Below, piece by piece: positions 1-8,972 of a stretch of 64,000 nucleotides of DNA. This DNA comes from Corynebacterium curieae (GTDB lineage: Bacteria > Actinomycetota > Actinomycetes > Mycobacteriales > Mycobacteriaceae): contig NZ_JAKMUU010000001.1 of assembly GCF_027570035.1 (NCBI RefSeq), positions 496,001 through 560,000 of the forward strand. The letters run 5' to 3'. Position 1 is the stretch's first letter, and the number at the start of each line of letters is the position of its first letter. The notes under the pieces were generated by a model, which saw nothing but the letters and a program-made list of their open reading frames with translations, ran no database searches and was not told the origin of the DNA. The translations under genes were made by a program, and so were the position numbers.

Positions 1-822
1 GCCGCGAGTACGGGCAGGCATGGCAAAAACGTCGGCTGCGTGCAGCGCTGTGTCGATACTTTCGGCCTCTTGGATCACTGCATCCGGACAATACATATCC
101 GCTAACTCCACTAATGCAGCCCGGTAGCGGCCCCTCCCGATGAGAAGCAGCTGCGCATCCGGAAACTCCTCACGCACTAGGGGCATGGCGCGCAAAAGCT
201 GATCCTGTCCCTTGCGCGGTACAAAGCGCGAAATGCACACGATGGTCGGCCCATTGACCCCGAATTCCGCCTTTGCGGCGGCGCGTTGCTCTGGAGTGGC
301 CGGAGAAAAGTTCTCCACACTTACCCCAGAGGGTAGATGCTCCCAGCGAGGATAAGGTCCGAAGGGCCCTCGCAGGCGGCGCAAGGTGTAGTCGGAGATA
401 TAGGTAATAACGTCAGCGTAGTCACCGATGCGTCGCAGACATTGTCTGGCAACGGGCACCATCGACCATCCCACTTCGTGTCCGTGCGTCGTTGCCACCA
501 CACGGGTGGCTCCTGCCTCCTTGGCCGCCTTGCCCATCAGAGCAAGGGGCGCGGCTGCGCCGAACCAGACGATATCAATATTTTCGGCGCGAATGATCTC
601 CTGCATACGGCGCACCGTTGCTGGCGTTGGCAACATTACGCGGCGGGGCCAACGGATCACCTTATAATCCGCCGCAGCATCAAATTCCGCTGGGGGCTCC
701 TGCGTAGAAGCAAAGACCACGACATCGCGCGGGTCCAAGGTTGCTACAAAATCGCGCAGGTAAGATTGGATTCCGCCGATTTTGGGTGGAAAGTCATTGG
801 TTACCAGCAGAATACGAGCCAC
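1..822 (-). CDS. pimB: GDP-mannose-dependent glycosyltransferase, PimB'-like (partial, runs off the left edge)
   Basis: GT-B fold glycosyltransferase of the GT4 family; it probably transfers the second mannose onto phosphatidylinositol mannoside (or builds related lipoglycans) on the inner face of the membrane. The N-terminus reads MARILLVTNDFPPKIGGIQS after a GTG start at 820-822. Further in are a THGHEVGW segment, a GPYPRWEHLPSGV linker, a CISRFVPRKGQDQLL nucleotide-binding start and an IGRGRYRAALVEL stretch, all typical of actinobacterial PimB'. About 274 codons are in the window; the C-terminus is missing. The GTG directly follows the TAA of the upstream NlpC/P60 gene (0 bp), so the two are probably co-transcribed. 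The family is clear; the exact acceptor is inferred from the family. Confidence 0.85.
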   Translation of the reverse strand, partial: MARILLVTNDFPPKIGGIQSYLRDFVATLDPRDVVVFASTQEPPAEFDAAADYKVIRWPRRVMLPTPATVRRMQEIIRAENIDIVWFGAAAPLALMGKAAKEAGATRVVATTHGHEVGWSMVPVARQCLRRIGDYADVITYISDYTLRRLRGPFGPYPRWEHLPSGVSVENFSPATPEQRAAAKAEFGVNGPTIVCISRFVPRKGQDQLLRAMPLVREEFPDAQLLLIGRGRYRAALVELADMYCPDAVIQEAESIDTALHAADVFAMPARTRG

Positions 823-1866
823 TTAGTAACGCGCCGTTCCGGTAATCGGCATGGACTTAAGCGGTACTACCTGGACAGGTACGCCATAGGTAGAGGCGTG
901 CACGACTTGACCATTACCAATGTACATGCCCACGTGAGTAACGCCTGGGTAGTATCCCACGATATCTCCCGGCTGCAGATCTTCCAGCGGTACCGAAGTA
1001 CCGCCGGCAATCTGTGCCTGCGAAGTGCGCGGAATAGACTTTCCAATCTGCTGATAAGCCCAGAACATCAAACCAGAACAGTCAAATTGATCCGGGCCTG
1101 CTGCGCCCCAGCCATAGGGCGCACCGAGTTTGGACAGCGCGGCCGAAGCCGCTCCGTCAGCAACCTCACCTAAGTCCACTTTTGGCTTGTCCGTGCCGCC
1201 GAACTGGCTCTCCCATGCCTTGCGCTGCTGCTCATCAAGGGCATCGACCTGCTTCTCGATGTCCTTTTGCTGCTTTTCTAGCTCCTCCTTTTCCCTCAGG
1301 AGGACCTCGCGCTGCTCTTCTAGGGCCTTCTTTTCTTCGCGTACCTTGTCCGCGGCAGCCGCAGCCTCGTGCTTTTCGTCTTCTGCCATGATCGCGGCGT
1401 TCGCTTTAGCATCAAGAGTGCGTTGGGCCTTACGCGACAAGGCACCGAGGTAGCCCATGCGCTCTACAGCATCCGAGGGATCCTCTGCCGCCAGCGCTCC
1501 CGACACGGCGGAGCGGGAATCACCACGATAGCGAGACTGCGCGATGCCATTGACCTTCTCTTGCTGCGCGGAAACATCGCCCTTAGCGTCGTCCGCTCGA
1601 GATTGCGCGTCGGCCGCTGCGCGCTCAGAGTCCGAAACCTCAGCCTGCTTGTCTTCGAGCTTTATTTCTAGCTCTTTTACTTCCTCATTCTTGGCAGAAA
1701 CTTTGCGCGCGACCTCACCTACGCGCTCGACTAATGTATCCACATCCTCAGTGGTGGACTCTTGGCGCGGGGCGGCCTCTTGGGCAACTACCTGCGAAAT
1801 TCCGGACACAGACGTAACAGCAAGAGCTGCTACCAGCGCAGCTGCAGGAAGTACTCGTTTAGACAC
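823..1866 (-). CDS. Secreted coiled-coil NlpC/P60 peptidoglycan hydrolase (RipA-like)
   Basis: 347-aa secreted DL-endopeptidase expected to cleave peptide stems of peptidoglycan. The N-terminus has a Sec signal peptide (residues 1-29, ending near VVAQEA). Residues about 45-220 are a long charged heptad-rich coiled coil. Residues 235-347 are an NlpC/P60 domain with the catalytic Cys in FDCSGLMFWAY (about residue 263) and a His in VTHVGMYIGNG. This domain order is that of RipA/PcsB-type hydrolases, whose coiled coil usually docks on an FtsX-like regulator; that docking is inferred here. The start is GTG (1864-1866) with AAAGG seven bases upstream. It lies between the pimB-like gene (contiguous) and a second NlpC/P60 gene. 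Confidence 0.92.
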   Translation of the reverse strand: MSKRVLPAAALVAALAVTSVSGISQVVAQEAAPRQESTTEDVDTLVERVGEVARKVSAKNEEVKELEIKLEDKQAEVSDSERAAADAQSRADDAKGDVSAQQEKVNGIAQSRYRGDSRSAVSGALAAEDPSDAVERMGYLGALSRKAQRTLDAKANAAIMAEDEKHEAAAAADKVREEKKALEEQREVLLREKEELEKQQKDIEKQVDALDEQQRKAWESQFGGTDKPKVDLGEVADGAASAALSKLGAPYGWGAAGPDQFDCSGLMFWAYQQIGKSIPRTSQAQIAGGTSVPLEDLQPGDIVGYYPGVTHVGMYIGNGQVVHASTYGVPVQVVPLKSMPITGTARY

Positions 1867-1940
1867 GTATGGACCTTTGGATTAAGAAATTTGAAAATCG
1901 TACTTACTATAGCGGGTTTTACCCCCAAATGCACGACAAA

Positions 1941-1963
1941 GCCCTCCCCGCGAAAGGGAGGGC
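1941..1963 (-). terminator. Rho-independent terminator of the second nlpC gene
   Basis: Perfect 8-bp stem GCCCTCCC/GGGAGGGC around a 7-base loop, 16 bases past the stop of the 209-aa NlpC/P60 gene. On the minus strand it is followed by only a short T run (TTTG), so termination may be incomplete. Confidence 0.7.
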
Positions 1964-1978
1964 AATATCCATCGCTTC

Positions 1979-2608
1979 TTAGAAGCGAACGGCCGAGTGG
2001 ATCGGCATGTAGTTCAGGTCACGCTCCTGAACCGGGGTGCCAGAATTAAGGGCATCAATAATGGTGCCGTGGCCGGTGTAGATACCGACGTGGGAAGCGC
2101 CACCGTAGTAGGCAACGATGTCACCTGGCTGCAGCTGGTCCAGCGGTACTGGGGTACCAGCGGAAGCCTGCGCCTGAGAGGTACGCGGGATCTGCTTGCC
2201 GGCCTGAGCGTAAGCCCAGCTCGTCAGACCGGAGCAGTCGAAGGCGTTCGGGCCAGCAGCGCCATACACATACGGGGAGCCGATAACGGAGCGAGCCGCT
2301 GCAAGTGCCTTCTGGCCGACGGTCTGCTGTGCTGGAGCGGCCGGCTTGTGACCGGCTGCTGCGTAGTTGGTGTGCTGCTGGTTGGAAACCTTGCCTAAGG
2401 ACGGTACGTAGCGGTCAATGTTTGGAACCTGGTCAATGTTCGGAACATTTTCCAGACCTGCTACCTCAAAGCGGTAGTCGGTATTAGGTACGACAACCTC
2501 AGCTGCCTGTGCGACGCCTGGTGCGACGACGGCTGCGGTTGCAGCGAGTGCTGCAGTAGATGCAATACGACGGGTATTAACAGTGCCCTGACGACGGTGC
2601 TGTGCCAC
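1979..2608 (-). CDS. Secreted NlpC/P60 family peptidase
   Basis: 209-aa secreted cell-wall peptidase. A GTG start (2606-2608) has GGAG upstream. A signal peptide covers residues 1-35 (arginine-rich start, then an Ala/Val-rich stretch ending GVAQAAE). A linker with the repeated phrases VPNID/QVPNID follows, then an NlpC/P60 domain from about residue 95 to the end, with catalytic Cys in FDCSGLTSWAY (about 123) and His in ASHVGIYTGHG (about 172). The core is very like the neighbouring 347-aa protein (shared IPRTSQAQ and LQPGDIV), so the two are likely paralogs. An unusually long upstream non-coding region suggests complex regulation; in C. glutamicum, MtrAB is known to control NlpC-type genes. 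Confidence 0.92.
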   Translation of the reverse strand: MAQHRRQGTVNTRRIASTAALAATAAVVAPGVAQAAEVVVPNTDYRFEVAGLENVPNIDQVPNIDRYVPSLGKVSNQQHTNYAAAGHKPAAPAQQTVGQKALAAARSVIGSPYVYGAAGPNAFDCSGLTSWAYAQAGKQIPRTSQAQASAGTPVPLDQLQPGDIVAYYGGASHVGIYTGHGTIIDALNSGTPVQERDLNYMPIHSAVRF

Positions 2609-3504
2609 GAGTAAAACTCCAAATCTTCCTGCGCGCCTACCTCCTCCTAAAAGAAGAAGCTCTGACCCTGGGGGACTAGCGTTCGTTGGAAAACCGTTCC
2701 TTTAGGATTTCCTCCACTCGGCCCCTCAGTAGGAAGGGCCAGATGCGGCGCTGTAATTCTTCTGTTCTGATTGAGCACCTTTTCGGGCGGTAACTCAATG
2801 TCTCGAATAGGTTACGAAATCATCACAAGTAATGTCCATTCGCAACACCAGATCAACCCTTGTTATCGCTTCGTTACCTTCCCTTGACCTAACCGATACT
2901 AAAGGCTTGCAAAATGAACATTAGTTTAGACATCGAGGGACGTTTACAGTTGCGACCAGCCCAAACGTCACCCCGCACCAGAATGAACGCCGATGAACCC
3001 GCCAACTAAAAAAAGGAGCTTAACAATTTAGAAAAAACTAAATTGTGACTTTAACCACCTAGCCATCTGGTTCGACTCTACTCCCCCACTAATTAACTTC
3101 TTTCACCGGCAATCTGAACCGTTCGCTACGTTGCAATACCCGATGGAGGTAGGGCTGCCTGTGATGCGAAACGCTGAGGCAGGCATCCAGCCAGCCGTAT
3201 CAATAGGTTACGAACTAGCGCAAAGTAGAAGGCTAAAGACCAAGATGGACTACCCACTTTCCTTTCCCACAAAGACAAAATGAGCGCCCTACCGAGAAAA
3301 CCACCGCACAGTAGCTATGGGGTGCCAACTCCGGACTTCCACAGCCTTGAAAGTGGCCGTTCTACGTTGCCTCTGCCCTTTTAGATCGACGCCAGCGCCG
3401 CCAGCACTCAGTTCCCTATCGGATTTCGCCATACAGCTCAATTTCCACAGATACGAGACCGATCGAGCGATGCATAAATGCTCTAAAGGCTTTCAATAAA
3501 CGCA
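2609..3504 (-). promoter_or_regulatory. Long non-coding upstream region of the nlpC gene
   Basis: About 900 bases with no convincing gene. Visible elements: a direct-repeat-like GTAACGA/ATAACAA pair on the minus strand at 2859-2879, resembling an MtrA-type box; a 13-bp exact repeat AATAGGTTACGAA at 2806-2818 and 3202-3214; a perfect 9-bp hairpin ACAATTTAG/CTAAATTGT at 3023-3046 followed on the minus strand by seven Ts (3008-3014); an ATTGAG/CTCAAT hairpin in the leader around 2770-2796; and GGCCC/GGGCC around 2720-2740. A minus-strand TAGTAT (about 2898-2903) could be a -10. The promoter and operator roles are inference. Confidence 0.4.
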
Positions 3505-3545
3505 AGACCCGCTCTGGTGCCCCTAAAGGGAACCAGAGCGGGTCT
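3505..3545 (-). terminator. Terminator of the qcrCAB operon
   Basis: A 14-bp perfect stem (AGACCCGCTCTGGT paired with its complement at 3532-3545) lies 37 bases downstream of the qcrB stop. The loop itself holds a short CCC/GGG pair. On the minus strand it is followed by a T-containing tail. Confidence 0.8.
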
Positions 3546-3581
3546 CTGAGCGTGTTTCGAGTTAAGCCTCAGGAAAAGGGC

Positions 3582-5204
3582 TTAAATACGGCCGTTTTCT
3601 TCATCCTCACGACGGTTAGCCTCGTTCAGGCGGCGGAACATCTCCGCCTCCTCATCGTGGTTATCCGCGTGGATTTCGTGAACTCGGTGCATGATTGCCG
3701 GATCATCGGGGCTGAAAGAACCTTGGGTCTCAGAATCGGCAAGACCAAGCTGGTTGAGCTGCTTCGGAACCTGAGCACCTGCGTACTCAAGCGGAACCGG
3801 ATGGCCTTCCGCATCAACCGGTCCAAGCGGCTGGTGGACCTCAATAAAGGCGCCATTCGGCATCTGCTTGATAACGCCCGTCTCGATACCGTGCTCCAGT
3901 ACCTCGCGGTCAGAGCGCTGCAAACCAACGCAAATACGGTAGGTGATGAAGTAGGCAATCGGCGGGAGGACGATTAGGCCGATACGACCAACCCAAGTCA
4001 TCGCGTTCAGCGAAATCTGGAAGAAGTGGGCCACGTGGTCGTTACCACCTGACAGGGTGACCAGCAGGAAGAATACGATGGCAGCCGCACCAATAGCGGA
4101 GCGGGTAGGTACATCGCGAGGACGCTGCAGCAAGTTGTGGTGTGCGTCGTCGCCGGTGAACTTCTTCTCCAGGAACGGGTAGGACATCAACAGGACAACC
4201 ATAAGACCACACAGCAGGGCAACCCAGAAGGCGGAAGGAATGGTGTAGTTGCCGATGTAGAGCTCCCACGCTGGCATGACACGGGCAACACCATCAGTCC
4301 ACAGCATGTAAATATCTGGCTGGGAACCAGCAGAGACCTGAGATGGGTTATACGGCCCAAGAGTCCAGATGGCGTTGATTGTCAGCAGGCCAGACATCAA
4401 CGCCAGCACGCCAGCAACCATCATGCCCATGCCGATTGCCTTGGTGGCGAAGACAGGCATAATGCGCACGCCGACGACGTTATTCTCTGCGCGACCAGGT
4501 CCAGGGAACTGAGTGTGCTTCTGGAACCAAACCATGATGAGGTGAGCTGCAATCAGACCAAGGATGATGCCCGGAATAACCAAGACGTGCAGGATGTAGA
4601 AGCGATCCAGCATCAGGTCAGACGGGAAGTCACCACTGAAGATTGCCCAGTGCAGCCAGGTGCCGATAATCGGCAGGCCGAGGATGATGGCGGACATAAT
4701 ACGCAGACCGACACCGGAGAGAAGATCGTCCGGCAGGGAGTAACCGAGGAAGCCCTCGATCATGCCCAGCAGGATAAGCGCGCAACCGATAATCCAGTTG
4801 GCTTCACGGGGACGTCGGAAAGCACCGGTGAAGAAGATGCGCAGCATGTGCGCAACCATGGACATCATGAACAGCAGTGCTGCCCAGTGGTGCATCTGAC
4901 GAACAAACAGACCGCCACGAACCTCGAAAGAAATATCCAACGCGGTGGCGTAGGCGCGGGACATTTCCACACCATTAAGCGGTGCGTAGGTGCCGTCGTA
5001 AATGACCTTCGTGATGGAAGGGTCAAAGAACAGCGCCAGGTAAATACCGGTTAGTACAAGAATGATGAAGCTGTAAAGCGCCATCTCACCGAGCATGAAG
5101 GACCAGTGAGTCGGGAAGACCTTGTTTAGCTGAGTCCTCAACACGCCGGCGGCGCTATAACGCTCATCCATGTTGTTGCCCATTTGGGCGAGTTTATTGC
5201 TCAT
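3582..5204 (-). CDS. qcrB: Cytochrome bcc complex, cytochrome b subunit QcrB
   Basis: 540-aa membrane subunit of the menaquinol:cytochrome c oxidoreductase, carrying both b haems and the quinol sites. Multiple TM helices are evident. The haem-ligand region reads [18 protein letters not shown], and the Qo-site segment has PDIY where mitochondrial proteins have PEWY, which is usual for actinobacteria. After the b-type core there is a hydrophilic C-terminal extension of about 120 residues, also typical of actinobacterial QcrB. The ATG start (5202-5204) overlaps the TAA of qcrA, so translation is probably coupled. It is the last gene of qcrC-qcrA-qcrB and is followed by a strong hairpin. Confidence 0.97.
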   Translation of the reverse strand: MSNKLAQMGNNMDERYSAAGVLRTQLNKVFPTHWSFMLGEMALYSFIILVLTGIYLALFFDPSITKVIYDGTYAPLNGVEMSRAYATALDISFEVRGGLFVRQMHHWAALLFMMSMVAHMLRIFFTGAFRRPREANWIIGCALILLGMIEGFLGYSLPDDLLSGVGLRIMSAIILGLPIIGTWLHWAIFSGDFPSDLMLDRFYILHVLVIPGIILGLIAAHLIMVWFQKHTQFPGPGRAENNVVGVRIMPVFATKAIGMGMMVAGVLALMSGLLTINAIWTLGPYNPSQVSAGSQPDIYMLWTDGVARVMPAWELYIGNYTIPSAFWVALLCGLMVVLLMSYPFLEKKFTGDDAHHNLLQRPRDVPTRSAIGAAAIVFFLLVTLSGGNDHVAHFFQISLNAMTWVGRIGLIVLPPIAYFITYRICVGLQRSDREVLEHGIETGVIKQMPNGAFIEVHQPLGPVDAEGHPVPLEYAGAQVPKQLNQLGLADSETQGSFSPDDPAIMHRVHEIHADNHDEEAEMFRRLNEANRREDEENGRI

Positions 5205-6424
5205 TATGACTTACGCTCCCAGAATGCCGGGCCGACAGGCTCAATGAAGTTGCCCTGTGCTACGAGGTAGCCCTCGTCGTCCACCGTGATTGGCAGCTGT
5301 GGCAGTGCGCGGGCAGCCGGGCCGAAGACCGGCTTGCCGTAGTGCAAAGCGTCAAACTGCGACTGGTGGCACGGGCACAGGATTCGGTTGGTCTGTGCCT
5401 CATACAGAGAGGTTGGGCAACCGATGTGGGTACAGATCTTGGAGTAGGCGTAGTAATCGCCGTGGTGGAAGTCTTCTTGACCTTCGCGCTCGATTGCCTT
5501 TTGTGCGTCGTTGTGACGCAGGCGAATCAGCATAACCGCGTTGCGGTTGCCGTGAATCGAGTGCATGTGGTTCTCGTAGACATCGCGCTCAGCATCGTAC
5601 TGATCGCCATCGTTGACATCTTCTTCCGCCAGCGGGAATACGGTCTCCATACCGCCGGCCGCAAGATCCTCAGGACGGACGCGAACCAAGCGGGTAACAC
5701 CCTTGGTGCTGTAGTGCTCGCCCGATTCACCCGAATGCTTCTCGGCGATAGTACCGGTATCGCGCGCCAAGTAAAGCTTGACGCCCTCATCATGCATGGT
5801 CCAACCGGAAGTCCACAGGGTGCCATCGCCTGCGTAGTTCATGCTATGGCGAACCTTCCATGGGTTCTTGATTGCACCACCGAGTGGAGCAATTACCGTC
5901 AGGCCAAACAGCACGCCGGCGCCGCCAAGCAGACCCTGGACGGTCTTACGGCGACCCAGAGTGGAGGTCTTCCAAGAATCATTCAGAAGAGCGGTCAGAG
6001 TACGGCGGTCAACCTCTTCGGAAGGACCGTCGTGGCGGCGCTGTACGGAGATCTCCTCTGGGAGAATCTTCTTAACGTACTGAACAATGGCGATGCCCAA
6101 TCCGCAAATAGCCAGTGCGGCGGTAATACCAAGCAACGGGGTGTAGAGAGTATGCCAAATGTGGCCCTCCTCCCCTAGCTGCTTGTACTGCCATGGCCAG
6201 AATAGGTAAACGCCAAGGAAGCCTAGACCGCCAATGACGGACAAGAAGAGCCAGATGGCCACATTACGGCCAGCACGCTTTTCAGCAGGGTCACCATCAA
6301 CGGGGAAACGCTCCTTGCGGAACGCAACGGTGACATCATCGAGCTCGGTACCCAGAGCAGCGAGTTCATCGTTGCTCATCTTGTCGAGCTCAGCATTAGT
6401 GTAATTCTTCTTCACATTGCTCAT
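5204..6424 (-). CDS. qcrA: Cytochrome bcc complex, Rieske iron-sulfur subunit QcrA
   Basis: 406-aa Rieske 2Fe-2S subunit passing electrons from quinol to the dihaem cytochrome c. Three N-terminal hydrophobic segments (about residues 50-200) match the three-TM actinobacterial form. The cluster ligands are in CTHIGCP (about residue 332) and CPCHQSQFD (about 350). The ATG at 6422-6424 was chosen because it overlaps the qcrC stop as ATGA and begins MSNVKKN; a longer frame upstream would intrude into qcrC. It overlaps qcrB by one base. All three genes are translationally linked. Confidence 0.96.
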   Translation of the reverse strand: MSNVKKNYTNAELDKMSNDELAALGTELDDVTVAFRKERFPVDGDPAEKRAGRNVAIWLFLSVIGGLGFLGVYLFWPWQYKQLGEEGHIWHTLYTPLLGITAALAICGLGIAIVQYVKKILPEEISVQRRHDGPSEEVDRRTLTALLNDSWKTSTLGRRKTVQGLLGGAGVLFGLTVIAPLGGAIKNPWKVRHSMNYAGDGTLWTSGWTMHDEGVKLYLARDTGTIAEKHSGESGEHYSTKGVTRLVRVRPEDLAAGGMETVFPLAEEDVNDGDQYDAERDVYENHMHSIHGNRNAVMLIRLRHNDAQKAIEREGQEDFHHGDYYAYSKICTHIGCPTSLYEAQTNRILCPCHQSQFDALHYGKPVFGPAARALPQLPITVDDEGYLVAQGNFIEPVGPAFWERKS

Positions 6425-7305
6425 GAGCGCGATCCAATCCACATAGCGGCGGCGCACAGGGCGCTAATGCCGATAATCCACATTGCCAGGCCTTCCGCTA
6501 CTGGGCCGAGACCGCCAAGGTCCCAACCGGCAGGAGACGGAGTTTCCTTTGCAGACTTGAGGTAGGCAATGATGTCCTTCTTCTCATCTGCAGTCAGCTG
6601 ACGGTCGGAGAACTTAGGCATATTCTGCGGACCGGTCAGCATCGCCTGGTAGATTTCCTGCTCGCTTGCCGGAGCCAGCTCTGGAGCGAACTTACCGGAA
6701 GACAGCGCGCCGCCCTGGCCGGTGAAGTTGTGGCAAGATGCGCAGTTCATGCGGAAGAGCTCAGAGCCCTTCGCAACATCTTCAGCCTGGATTTCGCCGT
6801 TGTAGTTGGCACCGCGCAGCGATTCCTGGGCAACGCTTCCGTCATCGTTGTAAACAATGTCGGCGCCGCCACCATTGGCTGCGACATAAGCAGCCAATGC
6901 TAAGGTCTGCTGCTCGGTATAGCGAGGTGCCTTACGCTCTGCCTGAGCGTCATTCGACATCATAGGCATACGGCCGGAGTGCACCTGGAAGTACACGGAA
7001 CCGGCACCAATGCCTACGAGGGACGGACCCCGGCCTTCGATGCCCTGCAGATTGGCACCGTGGCAGGTGATACAAGCGGTGTCATAAATGTCCTTACCCT
7101 CTTGTACGAGGGCTTGGTCATCTTTTTCCGCCGTGGCGACCTGAGCGTCTGGGGTCAAGGCAGAAGCCAAGACGCCCGCACCGGACAGGCCAATCGCCAA
7201 AGCGAAGCCACCGGCTAGGGTGCGCTTCGCCTTGCGGCGACGGCGGGTCTTCTTAGCCGCCGCAGTGGTCTGCTCCACTGCAACGGACTGCGAATTGTTA
7301 TCCAT
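6421..7305 (-). CDS. qcrC: Cytochrome bcc complex, dihaem cytochrome c subunit QcrC
   Basis: 294-aa membrane-anchored dihaem cytochrome c. Two CxxCH haem motifs are present, CITCH and CASCH, in tandem cytochrome c domains. An N-terminal TM segment follows a Lys/Arg-rich stretch, and a C-terminal TM segment sits near [18 protein letters not shown]. In actinobacteria QcrC connects the bcc complex directly to aa3 oxidase, replacing a soluble cytochrome c. Two ATGs are in tandem; the second (7303-7305) has better spacing from AGGA (5 bases rather than 2). It lies 57 bases downstream of ctaE, so a ctaE-qcrCAB operon is likely. Confidence 0.96.
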   Translation of the reverse strand: MDNNSQSVAVEQTTAAAKKTRRRRKAKRTLAGGFALAIGLSGAGVLASALTPDAQVATAEKDDQALVQEGKDIYDTACITCHGANLQGIEGRGPSLVGIGAGSVYFQVHSGRMPMMSNDAQAERKAPRYTEQQTLALAAYVAANGGGADIVYNDDGSVAQESLRGANYNGEIQAEDVAKGSELFRMNCASCHNFTGQGGALSSGKFAPELAPASEQEIYQAMLTGPQNMPKFSDRQLTADEKKDIIAYLKSAKETPSPAGWDLGGLGPVAEGLAMWIIGISALCAAAMWIGSRS

Positions 7306-7362
7306 CATTTTCCTTTAGATAACTCGAACACGGGAGGACTGTTTGGGGAATATTGGCCAGTA

Positions 7363-7974
7363 CTACTGGACCAAGTAAATAACGGTGAAGACGCCGATCC
7401 ATACAACGTCGACGAAGTGCCAGTAATAAGACACTGCCATCGCTGCAGTCGCCTGCGCCGGCGTGAACTTGGACTTAGCAACGCGCGCGAGGATGATTGC
7501 GAAAGAAATCAGACCCGCTGTCACGTGTGCAGCGTGGAAGCCGGTGATGATGTAGAACACCGAACCAAAGACGCTGGCCTGGACAGTCACACCTGCGTGA
7601 ATCAACTCAGTCCACTCGAACGCCATGATGCCTAGGAACACAACACCCAATACCAGCGTTACGGAGTACCAGAGTCGAAGCTTGTAAACGTCACCCCTTT
7701 CTGCGGCAAACACGCCGAACTGGGAGGTCACGGAAGAAGTAATCAGTACCGCCGTAATGAGGAAACCCATGGGCAGATTGATATGGGCGGTGTGCTCCGC
7801 CCAGTCGCCTTCCTGACCGTTTGCTCGCGAGGTGAACCACATCGCGAACAGTCCGGCAAAGAACATCAATTCCTGAGACAGGAACACGATGGTGCCCACA
7901 CTGACCATATTGGGTCGGTTCAGTGAGGCAGCACGTGGTGCTGTCATACCTTGGTTAGAAACTACGCTCGTCAC
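7363..7974 (-). CDS. ctaE: Cytochrome aa3 oxidase subunit III CtaE
   Basis: 203-aa integral membrane subunit III of the aa3-type cytochrome c oxidase. Five or so TM helices are visible, with the N-terminal phrase LNRPNMVSVGTIVFLSQELM and a C-terminal SYYWHFVDVVWIGVF segment typical of the family. The start is GTG at 7972-7974 (MTSVVSNQGM). A longer frame from 8010 would run through a good promoter (-35 GTGACT at 8005-8010, 17-base spacer, -10 CATAAT at 7982-7987) placed seven bases before this GTG, so the mRNA is probably leaderless. It heads the ctaE-qcrCAB transcription unit. Confidence 0.95.
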   Translation of the reverse strand: MTSVVSNQGMTAPRAASLNRPNMVSVGTIVFLSQELMFFAGLFAMWFTSRANGQEGDWAEHTAHINLPMGFLITAVLITSSVTSQFGVFAAERGDVYKLRLWYSVTLVLGVVFLGIMAFEWTELIHAGVTVQASVFGSVFYIITGFHAAHVTAGLISFAIILARVAKSKFTPAQATAAMAVSYYWHFVDVVWIGVFTVIYLVQ

Positions 7975-7981
7975 AGTGGCT

Positions 7982-8010
7982 ATTATGGCTGTTCTAAGCG
8001 CCGAAGTCAC
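7982..8010 (-). promoter_or_regulatory. ctaE promoter, leaderless
   Basis: On the minus strand: GTGACT (8005-8010), a 17-base spacer, CATAAT (7982-7987), then seven bases to the GTG start at 7974. Spacing and hexamers fit a housekeeping sigma promoter whose transcript begins at the start codon. Confidence 0.6.
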
Positions 8011-8454
8011 CTCAATTCCCCCCGTAGCTTCTAATCTCTTTTCACCATTCGGACAGCATCCATCCAGCTATCCTGTCCGCCAAATAAGTTTTTTCCGGTT
8101 GGGAACTTTTTAGCTTGCTTTCCGACGCCCCATCGGTGCAGGTAACACCGCCCAACGCCTTCTGGTTCATAATTTTAGCCAGCTCGCATTAGCAATTTCC
8201 GCAACTAAGAACGGACACAAGCACCATGTCCGCAGGGGAATTCTGGAGAGATAAATCACACCAAGATTCCACCCCAAAATCGCTGGTTTACAACTTTCGG
8301 ACGACCCCCGCAAAAATTGCCGTTTACGTGCCCGAATGGCCAAGCACCACTTCCCCAAGCCGCGCGCACAGCAAGTCAACATTCCCCCGCTCTTAAAAAA
8401 TTTCTCCCTTTTCGGGAACTTTTTGACTGCTATAGACGACCCCGGATCGCCAAA
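8011..8454. other. Intergenic region between ctaF and ctaE, no gene seen
   Basis: About 440 bases without a supported gene. It holds a 7-bp inverted repeat CGGACAG/CTGTCCG (8050-8079) and GGGAACTTTTT twice (near 8100 and 8414). A 71-codon minus-strand open frame here has no family resemblance and no convincing ribosome site, so it is not annotated. Confidence 0.5.
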
Positions 8455-8483
8455 GCCCTCCTAGCCGTAGCGACTAGGAGGGC
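8455..8483 (-). terminator. Terminator of ctaC-ctaF
   Basis: Perfect 10-bp stem GCCCTCCTAG/CTAGGAGGGC with a 9-base loop, 38 bases past the ctaF stop, followed by TTT on the minus strand. Confidence 0.75.
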
Positions 8484-8521
8484 CGAGAAGTTTTAGGCGG
8501 GAAGTCCGTCTACTAAAGGAA

Positions 8522-8953
8522 TTAGTGCTTTTCCTTCGGCAGGCCGTACTGCAAAGACAAACCGGTGCAGGCTGCGATCAGGCAAACAGCGCCAAGGGCA
8601 ATTAGCCAGAAGTAGAGGAAGATGACACCCAAGCCAAGGATGCCGATTGCACCGGCCATGGCCAGCGGCCAAATGGAGCTTGGAGAGAAGAAGCCCAAGA
8701 TGCCGGCGGAATCTTCGGTTTCTGCTTCTTCCCAATCTTCTGGAAGAACATCACTGCGGTCATCAGTGAAATGGAGGTAGGCACCCAGCATCATGCACAG
8801 AAGGAAGGCAAGGAACATGCCTACGATGCCAACCCACTCGGCGCCGTAAAGGTAACCGTCATCCTTAACAAAGGTGACGCCGAAGATGTAGACAATCAGC
8901 GAGACAAGAAGGTACGTCGCGATTGAGTAAAAGACTTTCGATGTTGCACGCAT
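8522..8953 (-). CDS. ctaF: Cytochrome aa3 oxidase subunit IV CtaF
   Basis: 143-aa small membrane subunit specific to actinobacterial aa3 oxidase. Two hydrophobic segments at the N-terminus (about residues 8-55) and two near the C-terminus (about 95-135) flank a short acidic loop ([13 protein letters not shown]). The start ATG is at 8951-8953, 19 bases after the ctaC stop, so it is co-transcribed with ctaC and ends at a strong hairpin. Length and the ctaC neighbour agree with C. glutamicum-type CtaF. Confidence 0.93.
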   Translation of the reverse strand: MRATSKVFYSIATYLLVSLIVYIFGVTFVKDDGYLYGAEWVGIVGMFLAFLLCMMLGAYLHFTDDRSDVLPEDWEEAETEDSAGILGFFSPSSIWPLAMAGAIGILGLGVIFLYFWLIALGAVCLIAACTGLSLQYGLPKEKH

Positions 8954-8972
8954 TGTGTTGTGTCCTTATCTC

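Noticed and set aside
2609..3240. Possible ydaO-type (c-di-AMP) riboswitch upstream of nlpC
   Set aside because: The conserved ydaO strings (CCGAATCCGACAGCTAACC-like and GGGGTGAATC) are not present on the minus strand; only generic hairpins are seen. An Infernal scan with the ydaO model would settle it.
3317..3499. 60-codon plus-strand open frame between nlpC and qcrB
   Set aside because: No family resemblance, no ribosome site, and no conserved context.
5342..6178. Long plus-strand open frames opposite qcrA, and similar ones opposite glnA, thiC, aceE and gcvT
   Set aside because: They are antisense shadows of strongly recognisable genes with GC-rich codon bias.
8167..8382. 71-codon minus-strand open frame upstream of ctaE
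   Set aside because: Composition is not protein-like, there is no ribosome site, and it lies in the ctaE upstream region.
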